The notes below the pieces were generated by a model. It did not search any database and was not told where the DNA came from. It was given only the letters and a program-made list of their open reading frames with translations. From the NCBI RefSeq assembly GCF_000185145.2, contig NZ_GL833119.1:1987464-2051463 (forward strand): a stretch of DNA of 64,000 bases, read 5' to 3'. Made by a program: the position numbers and the translations under genes. Shown here piece by piece: positions 48,699 to 56,463 of this stretch; position 1 is the stretch's first letter, and every line of letters starts with the position of its first letter. The stretch comes from Hoylesella oralis ATCC 33269 (GTDB lineage Bacteria > Bacteroidota > Bacteroidia > Bacteroidales > Bacteroidaceae).

Positions 48699-49619
48699 AT
48701 GAAATTGAGCATTGTTGTTCCGGTTTTTAATGTGGAAAACTCTCTTGATGAATGTATAGAAAGTATTCTTCAGCAATCATTTCATGATATTGAAGTGATA
48801 TTGGTCGACGATGGTTCTACAGATAATTCTCCTTCTATCTGCGACAGATGGGCGGATAAAGACACGCGGATTATCGTTATTCACCAACCGAACGGAGGTT
48901 TAAGCAATGCAAGAAACAAGGGGATAGAACATGCTAATGCCCAATACATTACATTTGTAGATAGCGACGACAAGATCAGCCATGACACCTATGAACGGCT
49001 GATGGACATATTGCTTGCTCATCCCGAATATGATCTGTTGGAATATCCCGTAACCGAGCGATACGGGAACTGTAAGCGACAGCACCTGCTTACCTTTCCG
49101 ACACAAACATACCACGATATGAACACATATTGGCTGGCATGCCGTGCTTACGACCATGCCTATGCATGGAACAAAATATATAAGAAAACTTTATTCAACA
49201 GTGTACGCTTTCCCGAACAACACGTCTTTGAAGACGTATATACACTACCGAAAATTCTTTCAAAATGCCATATCGTGGCAACTACAAACCAAGGGATGTA
49301 TTACTATTGTTGGAATTCAAACGGCATTACGGCACAAGCCGATGGCAAACAATTGCAATATCTATTGCTGGCACATGTGAATATCTGGAACGGATTATAC
49401 AAACAGAAAGAACGGTTAGACTCCCGTTTGATGCGCGATTATTATGCCCGTTTGCTGAATATACAGTTGGATGTATATGAACTTACCGGTAATGAACCGA
49501 TACTTCCCCAAGCAGATTATACAGGTAACTATAAATTAAGACTCTTACATTTTATTGGATTGAAAAAGATATGCCGACTCAACAAATTACTACACCGAAT
49601 AATAAAACGGAGAAGATAA
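48699..49619 (+). CDS. Glycosyltransferase family 2
   Basis: A 306-residue GT-A-fold transferase. It opens with LSIVVPVFNVENSLDECI and has VDDGSTDNS near residue 35, NGGLSNARNKGI near residue 70 and the metal-binding DSD in FVDSDDKI. The acceptor and sugar are not known. The last 49 bases overlap the next gene in another frame. It is the first of three plus-strand glycosyltransferases. Confidence 0.92.
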   Translation: MKLSIVVPVFNVENSLDECIESILQQSFHDIEVILVDDGSTDNSPSICDRWADKDTRIIVIHQPNGGLSNARNKGIEHANAQYITFVDSDDKISHDTYERLMDILLAHPEYDLLEYPVTERYGNCKRQHLLTFPTQTYHDMNTYWLACRAYDHAYAWNKIYKKTLFNSVRFPEQHVFEDVYTLPKILSKCHIVATTNQGMYYYCWNSNGITAQADGKQLQYLLLAHVNIWNGLYKQKERLDSRLMRDYYARLLNIQLDVYELTGNEPILPQADYTGNYKLRLLHFIGLKKICRLNKLLHRIIKRRR

Positions 49620-50554
49620 GCTTTATCATTACGGCTTATAACCTTCCTTTGCACATGATCAAAGAGTGCCTAAAAAGCATTTTAGTATTGTCTTTGAACC
49701 GCAAAGATAGAGAAATCATTATCGTAGACGATGGTTCTGATCTTTCTGTAATAAACGATCTGATAGACTATAGAGACGATTTCATCTATCTAAGACAACC
49801 GAATAGGGGTGTCAGTGCAGCAAGGAATGCAGGCTTGAGATTGGCAACAGGCAAATTCATACAGTTTGTAGACGGCGACGATTACATCTTGCAAGCACCC
49901 TATGAACACTGCATCGATATTGTAAGATACTACAATCCCGATATCGTTCTCTTCGATATGACGAATAAGAAGCACACCGAACCGCAATATGATTTTACAG
50001 GTCCTGTAGACGGAAGTGAATACATGTTGCATAACAATATACATGGAAGTGCATGCTGCTGCATCTTTAAAAAGGATATGTTGATAGACCTTCGGTTTAC
50101 GGAAGGTAGAAAATACGGAGAAGACGAAGAGTTTATTCCTCGTTTGATACTACGTTCGGAACGACTTTTCTATACTAATTCGCAAGCATACTATTACAGA
50201 AAGCACGCTGCTTCCGTACTCCACAAAACTTCCCCAAAAGATAAAATCAAGCGATTAGACGATAATGTTTCCGTTATTCTTCGTTTATCACAGCTGGCAG
50301 ATACACTGACACCCCTTGAAAGAGAAGCATTGAACAGAAGAGTTGCTCAGCTCACTATGGATTATATCTATAACGTAATAACGCTTACTCATAATAGTCA
50401 TTACCTTGAGAATTGTATCAGAAGACTCTACGAACGAGGGCTATTCCCACTACCCGATAAAAAATATACAACAAAATACGCGTGGTTCCGAAAATTCACC
50501 ATGACTAAAACCGGACGAAACTTCTTATGTAAATTCTTACCTCGGCTCTCATGA
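49571..50554 (+). CDS. Glycosyltransferase family 2
   Basis: A 327-residue GT-A-fold transferase with ISFIITAYNLPLHMI near residue 17, VDDGSD near residue 57, RGVSAARNAGLRLATG and the DGDD metal motif in FVDGDDYI. The chosen start overlaps the previous gene by 49 bases; no ATG lies nearer to the first conserved strand. It ends by a 4-base ATGA overlap with the next gene, so the three transferases form one operon. Confidence 0.9.
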   Translation: MPTQQITTPNNKTEKISFIITAYNLPLHMIKECLKSILVLSLNRKDREIIIVDDGSDLSVINDLIDYRDDFIYLRQPNRGVSAARNAGLRLATGKFIQFVDGDDYILQAPYEHCIDIVRYYNPDIVLFDMTNKKHTEPQYDFTGPVDGSEYMLHNNIHGSACCCIFKKDMLIDLRFTEGRKYGEDEEFIPRLILRSERLFYTNSQAYYYRKHAASVLHKTSPKDKIKRLDDNVSVILRLSQLADTLTPLEREALNRRVAQLTMDYIYNVITLTHNSHYLENCIRRLYERGLFPLPDKKYTTKYAWFRKFTMTKTGRNFLCKFLPRLS

Positions 50555-51654
50555 AGATATTGCTAATAGGAGAATATAGTAATGTACACGCCACACTTGC
50601 CGAAGGATTAAGGTGCTTAGGACACGAAGTAACGGTACTTTCGAACGGTGATTTCTGGAAGAATTATAAACGGGATATCGATTTAGTGAGAATTCCGACT
50701 AAACTCGGAGGATTTATTTATTTGCTGAAATTGCTGCGTATGCTGCCTAAACTTCGGGGATACGATGTCGTACAGCTTATTAATCCTATGTTTCTTGAAT
50801 TGAAAGCTGAACGCATCTTCCCTATCTACAGATATCTTAGGAAACATAATAAAAAGGTTTTTCTCGGTGGTTTCGGCATGGATTGGTATTGGGTGAGTAC
50901 ATGTCGCACGACAATGCCATTGAGATATAGCGATTTTAATATTGGGAAATCACTCAGAACCAATCATGATGCGATAAAAGAAACCAAGGATTGGATCGGA
51001 ACAACTAAAGAAAAACTCAACAAATACATTGCTGCCGACTGTGACGGAATTATTACCGGACTCTATGAATACTGGGTTTGCTACCATTCATATTTCCCTA
51101 ATAAGGCCGTATATATCCCGTTCCCTATCAAGATGCCTTTGCATCTACCCGCCATACCGCAGGCACATAAGAAGCTAAAACTCTTCATCGGTATCAACAA
51201 AACACGCAGTGAATATAAAGGTACAGATATTATGTTGGCCGTTGCACAAGATATTAAAGCAAAATACCCACATCATATAGAACTGCGGATTGCAGAAAGT
51301 GTTCCTTTCGAACAATACCAAGAAATGATGAATGATGCGGATGCTATTCTCGATCAACTGTACAGCTACACGCCTTCTATGAACTCTTTGCTGGCAATGA
51401 GCAAAGGAATTATCTGTATCGGCGGAGGCGAACCGGAGTGTTACGATATCATCCATGAAAAGAATTTAAGACCGATCATCAACGTTCAACCTACCTATGA
51501 TAGTGTGTACCATGAATTGGAATATCTCATACTGCATCCGGAAATTATTCCAACATTAAGAAAACAGAGTATCGAATATGTAAAGAAACATCATGATTAC
51601 ATAAAAGTAGCGCGCCTATACGAACAGTTTTACAGCCGTACACACACTATTTAG
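50551..51654 (+). CDS. Glycosyltransferase, GT-B fold (GT1/GT4-like)
   Basis: A 367-residue transferase. The N-terminal Rossmann half begins MKILLIGEYSNVHATLAEGL, and the C-terminal half has the nucleotide-sugar region (SYTPSMNSLLAMSKGIICIGGGEPEC) where a conserved glutamate is expected. It overlaps the previous gene by 4 bases. The donor sugar cannot be read from the sequence. Confidence 0.82.
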   Translation: MKILLIGEYSNVHATLAEGLRCLGHEVTVLSNGDFWKNYKRDIDLVRIPTKLGGFIYLLKLLRMLPKLRGYDVVQLINPMFLELKAERIFPIYRYLRKHNKKVFLGGFGMDWYWVSTCRTTMPLRYSDFNIGKSLRTNHDAIKETKDWIGTTKEKLNKYIAADCDGIITGLYEYWVCYHSYFPNKAVYIPFPIKMPLHLPAIPQAHKKLKLFIGINKTRSEYKGTDIMLAVAQDIKAKYPHHIELRIAESVPFEQYQEMMNDADAILDQLYSYTPSMNSLLAMSKGIICIGGGEPECYDIIHEKNLRPIINVQPTYDSVYHELEYLILHPEIIPTLRKQSIEYVKKHHDYIKVARLYEQFYSRTHTI

Positions 51655-51691
51655 CAACGTAAGATTATTTCATAAAAAACAAAAAGAAATA

Positions 51692-51723
51692 TTTGGTACT
51701 TAGAAAAAAACACTGTACCTTTG
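51692..51723 (+). promoter_or_regulatory. Promoter of the tRNA-Lys pair
   Basis: TTTG (51692-51695), exactly 20 bases, then TACCTTTG (51716-51723), a perfect Bacteroidota promoter 19 bases before the first tRNA. Confidence 0.85.
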
Positions 51724-51742
51724 CCGTCGCAATTGAAAATAA

Positions 51743-51815
51743 GCGCCCTTAGCTCAGTTGGTAGAGCAACTGACTCTTAATCAGTGGGTCTAGGGTTCGA
51801 GTCCCTAAGGGCGCA
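51743..51815 (+). tRNA. tRNA-Lys (anticodon CTT), copy 1
   Basis: 73 bases with acceptor GCGCCCT/AGGGCGC, D-arm GCTC/GAGC, anticodon arm with loop CTCTTAA (anticodon CTT) and T-arm GGTTCGAGTCC. CCA is not encoded. Confidence 0.97.
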
Positions 51816-51834
51816 CTTTTCAAAGGTTAAACAA

Positions 51835-51907
51835 GCGCCCTTAGCTCAGTTGGTAGAGCAACTGACTCTTAATCAGTGGGTCTAGGGTTCGAGTCCCTAA
51901 GGGCGCA
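51835..51907 (+). tRNA. tRNA-Lys (anticodon CTT), copy 2
   Basis: Identical to copy 1 over all 73 bases and 19 bases downstream of it. It is a recent tandem duplication or maintained by gene conversion. CCA is not encoded. Confidence 0.97.
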
Positions 51908-52431
51908 CCGCTCTCTACACGAATTACAGATTTCCAATTCATTTTTCTCTATAAAGACTTGTATTGATTAGAAGTTCCTTTTAACTGAGTTCTTCATAAC
52001 TCGCATTGTATATCAGCTCATAAATAAATAGCCTCACTAATTTCGTCAATCACGTGTAAAAATAATACTTATTCTCTATATTCATAAATTAAATATTACA
52101 CTGATCTTAACTAAAAGAATAGAGGAGATAAAAAATATATATTTTATTATCATCTACTATTACCCGCATAACCTATTGCTTATCATTAAAATATATTTTT
52201 TATAAATGACTGTATGATAGAAAAATGGTAAAAGTTTTCAGCATTCAGAACTATTTTGAGTAAGAATCTTCTTTCTTATGACAATGGTATACATAGATAT
52301 AAAAATAGATATTCTACACCAACAATTATCATCTAAAATTAGCATACATTATCTATAGGAACGAATTTATTACCTATGACTTTTATCAAACTTCAGTAAA
52401 AATTTATCTTTACATCCCAAAAATATAAATA
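51908..52431. other. Gene-free AT-rich stretch
   Basis: About 520 bases, very AT-rich, between the tRNA-Lys pair and the convergent tRNA-Pro. No open frame with a sensible start, no TAnnTTTG promoter pair and no clear terminator for the tRNA-Lys transcript were seen. Confidence 0.6.
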
Positions 52432-52468
52432 ACAAAAAAGAGAAGCTATTCATACGAATAACTTCTCT
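52432..52468 (-). terminator. Terminator of tRNA-Pro
   Basis: A near-perfect 13-base-pair stem (52439-52451 with 52456-52468, one mismatch) with loop ATAC. On the minus strand it is followed by TTTTTTGTT. Confidence 0.88.
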
Positions 52469-52471
52469 CTG

Positions 52472-52546
52472 TCGGGGCGACAGGATTCGAACCTGCGACC
52501 GCCTGGTCCCAAACCAGGAGCGCTACCGGGCTGCGCTACACCCCGA
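52472..52546 (-). tRNA. tRNA-Pro (anticodon TGG)
   Basis: On the minus strand: acceptor TCGGGGT with ...CGCCCCGA, anticodon arm CCTGG-TTTGGGA-CCAGG (anticodon TGG) and T-arm GGTTCGAATCC. Length 75. CCA is not encoded. Confidence 0.96.
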
Positions 52547-52587
52547 TGAGAAATATTCCGAAGTAATACTTTCTCTATTTGCGAGCA

Positions 52588-52619
52588 CAAAGGTAATGAT
52601 TTTACTTGGGCTTTGCAAA
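52588..52619 (-). promoter_or_regulatory. Promoter of tRNA-Pro
   Basis: TTTG (52616-52619 on the minus strand), 20 bases, then TACCTTTG (52588-52595). Confidence 0.85.
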
Positions 52620-52686
52620 TTTTGCACTTGCTTTTTTATGATGCGTCCACAGTAGCATACTTATTGCATACTACTATGGAAACTTT

Positions 52687-53874
52687 TTATTTAATAATTC
52701 CTTCCTGCACGAAGATCTTTTTCAAGGCTTGAACACCACGTTCTACCTCATCTTCCGTGTGAGTTGCCATCAATGCAAAGCGTACTAAGGTATCCTGTGG
52801 AGCACATGCAGGCGGTATAACCGGATTGATGAATACTCCCGCATCGAAAGCCAACTTAGTTACATAAAACGTTTTATCTATATCACGCACGTATAAAGGA
52901 ATGATCGGACTCTCGGTATCACCTATTTCGAATCCCTCCTCACGGAAACGTTTCAACGCATATTTTGTAACATTCCAAAGATGTTCTATGCGTTCCGGCT
53001 CCTGTTGCAAGATATGTAAAGCCTCCATAGCGGCAGCCGTTGCAGCCGGAGTATTAGAAGCACTGAAGATATAAGTACGACAAGTGTGGCGCAGATAATT
53101 AATCGTATCCTTATCGCCGGCAATGAAACCGCCGATAGAAGCCAAACTTTTAGAAAATGTACCCATAATTAAGTCCACATCATCCGTAACACCAAAGTGG
53201 TCGCAAACTCCTCTACCATCTTTGCCGAACACACCTAAGCCATGGGCCTCGTCTACCATGAGCGAACAGTTATACTTATGTTTCAGCGCAACCATTTCTG
53301 GCAATTTGGCTAAATCGCCTTCCATGGAAAATACACCATCTACAACGATGAGTTTAATAGCCTCATGAGGAAGTTTCTGAAGCACACGCTCCAAATCTTC
53401 CATATCGTTATGTTTGTAATGTAGCTGCGTTGCGAACGATAAACGACGTCCGTCAACGATACTTGCGTGGTCGCGATCGTCGCAAATCACATAATCGTTT
53501 CTTCCGACAACCTGCGCTATCACACCCTGATTTACAGAGAATCCAGTAGAGAAACACAATGCATCATCTTTATGTTCGAACTCTGCAAGTTCTTTTTCCA
53601 GTTGCACATGAATATCCAAAGTTCCATTGAGGAAGCGGCTTCCGGCGCACCCCGAGCCGTATTTTTCAAGCGCATCTTGAGCCGCTTTGATTACTCGTTC
53701 ATCACCGGTTAAGCCGGTGTAAGCATTGGAACCGAACATCAGAACCTTATGCCCTGCCATATCTACTTCTGTTCCTTGCTTGCTCGTAATGGCACGGAAG
53801 TAGGGATATACTCCGGCATCCATATACTTCTGAGGTTCACGATAATTCTTGTATCTGTCTTGTAATTGTCCCAT
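52687..53874 (-). CDS. spt: Serine palmitoyltransferase (alpha-oxoamine synthase)
   Basis: Condenses serine with an acyl-CoA to make 3-ketosphinganine, the first step of bacterial sphingolipid synthesis. About 395 residues. H136 in CDDRDHASI stacks on PLP, D208 is in MVDEAHGLG and the PLP lysine is K242 in GTFSKSLASIGG. The overall sequence is very close to the Bacteroides SPT as I recall it, rather than to Kbl, which also belongs to this family. The ATG at 53874 is preferred over 53919 because the upstream one would lie before the predicted transcription start. Confidence 0.9.
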   Translation of the reverse strand: MGQLQDRYKNYREPQKYMDAGVYPYFRAITSKQGTEVDMAGHKVLMFGSNAYTGLTGDERVIKAAQDALEKYGSGCAGSRFLNGTLDIHVQLEKELAEFEHKDDALCFSTGFSVNQGVIAQVVGRNDYVICDDRDHASIVDGRRLSFATQLHYKHNDMEDLERVLQKLPHEAIKLIVVDGVFSMEGDLAKLPEMVALKHKYNCSLMVDEAHGLGVFGKDGRGVCDHFGVTDDVDLIMGTFSKSLASIGGFIAGDKDTINYLRHTCRTYIFSASNTPAATAAAMEALHILQQEPERIEHLWNVTKYALKRFREEGFEIGDTESPIIPLYVRDIDKTFYVTKLAFDAGVFINPVIPPACAPQDTLVRFALMATHTEDEVERGVQALKKIFVQEGIIK

Positions 53875-53916
53875 TTTATTTAATAGGTGTAAAAACACTT
53901 TGTTTATTTTAGTGCG

Positions 53917-53924
53917 CAAAGTTA
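53917..53924 (-). promoter_or_regulatory. spt promoter (-7 element)
   Basis: TAACTTTG on the minus strand. It places transcription start near 53910 and so decides the start codon at 53874. Confidence 0.65.
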
Positions 53925-54018
53925 CAAAAAAAAAACATTATACATCATTTTTTCATAAAGAAATCATGGTTTTAGTGTTTTTTATTTATTTATAAATAGA
54001 TATTCAAACTAAAATAAT

Positions 54019-54026
54019 TACTTTTG
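54019..54026 (+). promoter_or_regulatory. Lipid-kinase promoter (-7 element)
   Basis: TACTTTTG, a full match to TAnnTTTG, 34 bases before the start codon at 54061. It is divergent from the spt promoter about 100 bases away. Confidence 0.6.
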
Positions 54027-54060
54027 CTAAATGAAGAATATATGGATTTAGAAGCTAATT

Positions 54061-55089
54061 ATGAAAAGGAAAATTGTCTTCATTTTAAACCCCATATCTG
54101 GTACGAACAGTAAGGCAGGCATACCGAAACTGATTGAAAAAACAATCAACAAAGATTTATTTGATTACGAGATAATACCTACAGAATATGCAGGACATGC
54201 GTCGAAGATCGCTACCGAAGCCAAAGAACGGGGCGTCAATGTGGTAGTAGCGGTGGGAGGAGACGGTACTGTCAATGAAGTAGCGCGTGCCATCGTACAT
54301 TCCAACACAGCACTTGGTATAATACCTTGCGGCTCCGGCAACGGTTTGGCCCGCCACCTGCTCCTTCCAATGAATATCAGAAAGGCCATTGAAGTTATCA
54401 ATAAATGTGAAATACACGATCTTGATTACGGTATCATCAACGGTTATCCATTTTTCTGCACGTGTGGTATGGGCTTTGACGCGTTCGTTAGCATGAAGTT
54501 TGCCGAATCTGGAAAACGCGGACCGATATCGTATGTGGAAAATGTATTGCATGAGGGGCTGAAATATAAACCCGAAACCTATGAAATACAAGATGAGAAC
54601 GGCACCACGCGATATAGGGCTTTCCTTATATCGTGTGCCAATGCATCGCAATATGGCAATAATGCTTACATCGCTCCACAGGCATCCATGAGCGACGGAC
54701 TAATGGATGTTATCATCATGGAGCCGTTCGATATGCTCGACGCACCGCAGATCAGCATCGACATGTTCAATAAAACGCTCAATAAAAACTCTAAAATCAA
54801 GACTTTCAAATGTAAGAAACTTCATATTCACAGAAGTAAGTCCGGCGTGATACATTACGATGGCGATCCTGTTATGAGCGGTGAAGACATTGACGTGGAA
54901 TTACAAGAAAAAGGAATAAAGATTATTGTCAATCCCGATGCAAATAAGAATTTGCGCAAACCCAACGCCTTGCAAAGTGCAGCATCTGAGCTTTTTAACG
55001 AGATAAATATCGTACGCGAAGACATCACCAAGCAAGGGCGACACATTCAGGCGCTCAGCAAAATCTTACAACGTAAACTTAATATCTGA
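54061..55089 (+). CDS. Diacylglycerol/sphingosine-kinase-family lipid kinase
   Basis: A 342-residue kinase of the DAGK catalytic-domain family. It begins IVFILNPISGTNSKAGIP, then the GGDGTVNEVARAI nucleotide-binding motif near residue 63, and PCGSGNGLARHL near residue 97. The C-terminal half is the beta-sandwich lid with HYDGDPVM. It lies divergently next to spt. A substrate among sphingoid bases, ceramides or diacylglycerol is plausible; the pairing suggests sphingolipids but that is inference. Confidence 0.85.
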   Translation: MKRKIVFILNPISGTNSKAGIPKLIEKTINKDLFDYEIIPTEYAGHASKIATEAKERGVNVVVAVGGDGTVNEVARAIVHSNTALGIIPCGSGNGLARHLLLPMNIRKAIEVINKCEIHDLDYGIINGYPFFCTCGMGFDAFVSMKFAESGKRGPISYVENVLHEGLKYKPETYEIQDENGTTRYRAFLISCANASQYGNNAYIAPQASMSDGLMDVIIMEPFDMLDAPQISIDMFNKTLNKNSKIKTFKCKKLHIHRSKSGVIHYDGDPVMSGEDIDVELQEKGIKIIVNPDANKNLRKPNALQSAASELFNEINIVREDITKQGRHIQALSKILQRKLNI

Positions 55090-55108
55090 CAAACATGTAT
55101 GCACTACG

Positions 55109-55133
55109 GCAAGCAATGCGTTGCATTGCTTAG
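55109..55133 (+). terminator. Hairpin after the lipid kinase gene
   Basis: AAGCAATGC (55111-55119) pairs with GCATTGCTT (55123-55131) around loop GTT, 20 bases after the stop codon. No U-run follows, so it may be a weak terminator or an mRNA end. Confidence 0.5.
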
Positions 55134-55612
55134 CATAGAGCGTATTCATATCAATACCGGACAGCGTTTTTCGACAATTTTATTCTACACATAGGATTTA
55201 CATTTTTTATAACAATTTACATCACATTATTCTCGTATTTCCAATTCATATCTCACCCACTAAAAAAGAGCAAGATTTCTATAGACTGCAAATCGTCATT
55301 TTATAAATATTAGGGGCGCTATCTAATCATCATACATCCCTATTCTAACCCTGTTATACGGTATATATATTCGCTCTATTCCACAACATCCCCATGCAAA
55401 AAATATAAGAAAATAAAGATATCTTTGCCATCTATCTCCTCAATACAGTCATTTCTGTTGAAAGAACAATGTACTTTGCAGGACAAAAGAACTATTTTTA
55501 TCTCTATTATCAGATTTTAGAAACACGATTAAAATATCATTTTTTATAACATCCCGAGACGTTCTACATTATAGAGAACGATATCTGGCAAGTCATAAAT
55601 CAGAGATATATT
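55134..55612. other. Gene-poor stretch with an orphan promoter element
   Basis: About 480 bases with no accepted gene. TATCTTTG at 55420-55427 (plus strand) matches the promoter consensus but no upstream TTTG is clear. A 26-codon open frame follows at 55469-55549, and a small CGTTCT/AGAACG hairpin lies at 55560-55580. This could be a short RNA or chance. Confidence 0.4.
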
Positions 55613-56317
55613 CTACTTGTCCAAATAAAATTGCTTAGTCAGCTGCCCATACCACTCCGACGGCATGCCGCCACTGCGATGCAGGCACACACTTTCTGTC
55701 TCTAATATATCCTTAGGCTGTTTACCGAAGGCAAGTAAAAAACGTTTTACAGGCTTATTTGCCACTGTTTTTACTGCAATTTTACGATAGAGATACAAAC
55801 CGGCAATATAGCCCTCGGATATAAATTCGCCGCTGTTATCAAACGGTATTACGGCAGAGAAGACACCGGTTTCGGCAAGTAAAACCTTCACACTACGAAA
55901 TAAATCTGCATAAGACAGCGTGCTTGCATGGCGAGCCACACTGCGTTGCTTATCGGGATTTCTCAAACTGTTCACAAAGAAAGGCGGATTACTCACGATA
56001 CTGTCGAACTTTATATCGGGCAGATAATCCTGCAAACGGGCATTTATGATTTCCACACGAGATACAAACGGGCTCTCTGTCACATTCTGCTGCGCCTGTA
56101 AACAAGCATCTACATCAATTTCAACCCCTACAACTCTGCTCTCTGCAAAGCGCTGCGCCATCATCAAGGCGATAAGGCCGGTACCCGTACCAACGTCGAG
56201 TATCCGCATTCCTCCTTCAGCCCATGCGCCAAGAAGCACTCCATCGGTACCCACTTTCATGGCACATCGGTCTTGATGCACCGTAAACTGTTTGAATGTA
56301 AATATATCTTTACCCAT
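55613..56317 (-). CDS. trmN6: tRNA1(Val) (adenine(37)-N6)-methyltransferase
   Basis: A 234-residue SAM-dependent N6-adenine methyltransferase (YfiC family) acting on A37 of tRNA1-Val. It begins with FTFKQFTVHQDRCAMKVGTDGVLLGAW, and the SAM site is in RILDVGTGTGLIALMMAQR. The amino-methyltransferase NPPFF motif is near residue 120. It stands alone, divergent from lon. A TATCTTTC element 20 bases upstream (56337-56344) may be its promoter. Confidence 0.9.
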   Translation of the reverse strand: MGKDIFTFKQFTVHQDRCAMKVGTDGVLLGAWAEGGMRILDVGTGTGLIALMMAQRFAESRVVGVEIDVDACLQAQQNVTESPFVSRVEIINARLQDYLPDIKFDSIVSNPPFFVNSLRNPDKQRSVARHASTLSYADLFRSVKVLLAETGVFSAVIPFDNSGEFISEGYIAGLYLYRKIAVKTVANKPVKRFLLAFGKQPKDILETESVCLHRSGGMPSEWYGQLTKQFYLDK

Positions 56318-56432
56318 ATTGATACATGCATATAACGAAAGATATTACCGTTTATTTTAATCATTTTACAGTTTTACGCGTACATCATATATAATTTTCA
56401 TTTCCGTATTTTCGGGTTTCAATTAAAAGTAG

Positions 56433-56440
56433 TACCTTTG
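56433..56440 (+). promoter_or_regulatory. lon promoter (-7 element)
   Basis: TACCTTTG, a full match to TAnnTTTG, 23 bases before the lon start codon. The region 20 bases upstream has TTTC rather than TTTG. Confidence 0.65.
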
Positions 56441-56463
56441 CACTCCATAATCAACAACGAAAT

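Noticed and set aside
52687..53874. Gene as glycine C-acetyltransferase (Kbl)
   Set aside because: Kbl is in the same family, but the sequence agrees much better with Bacteroides serine palmitoyltransferase and no threonine dehydrogenase is adjacent.
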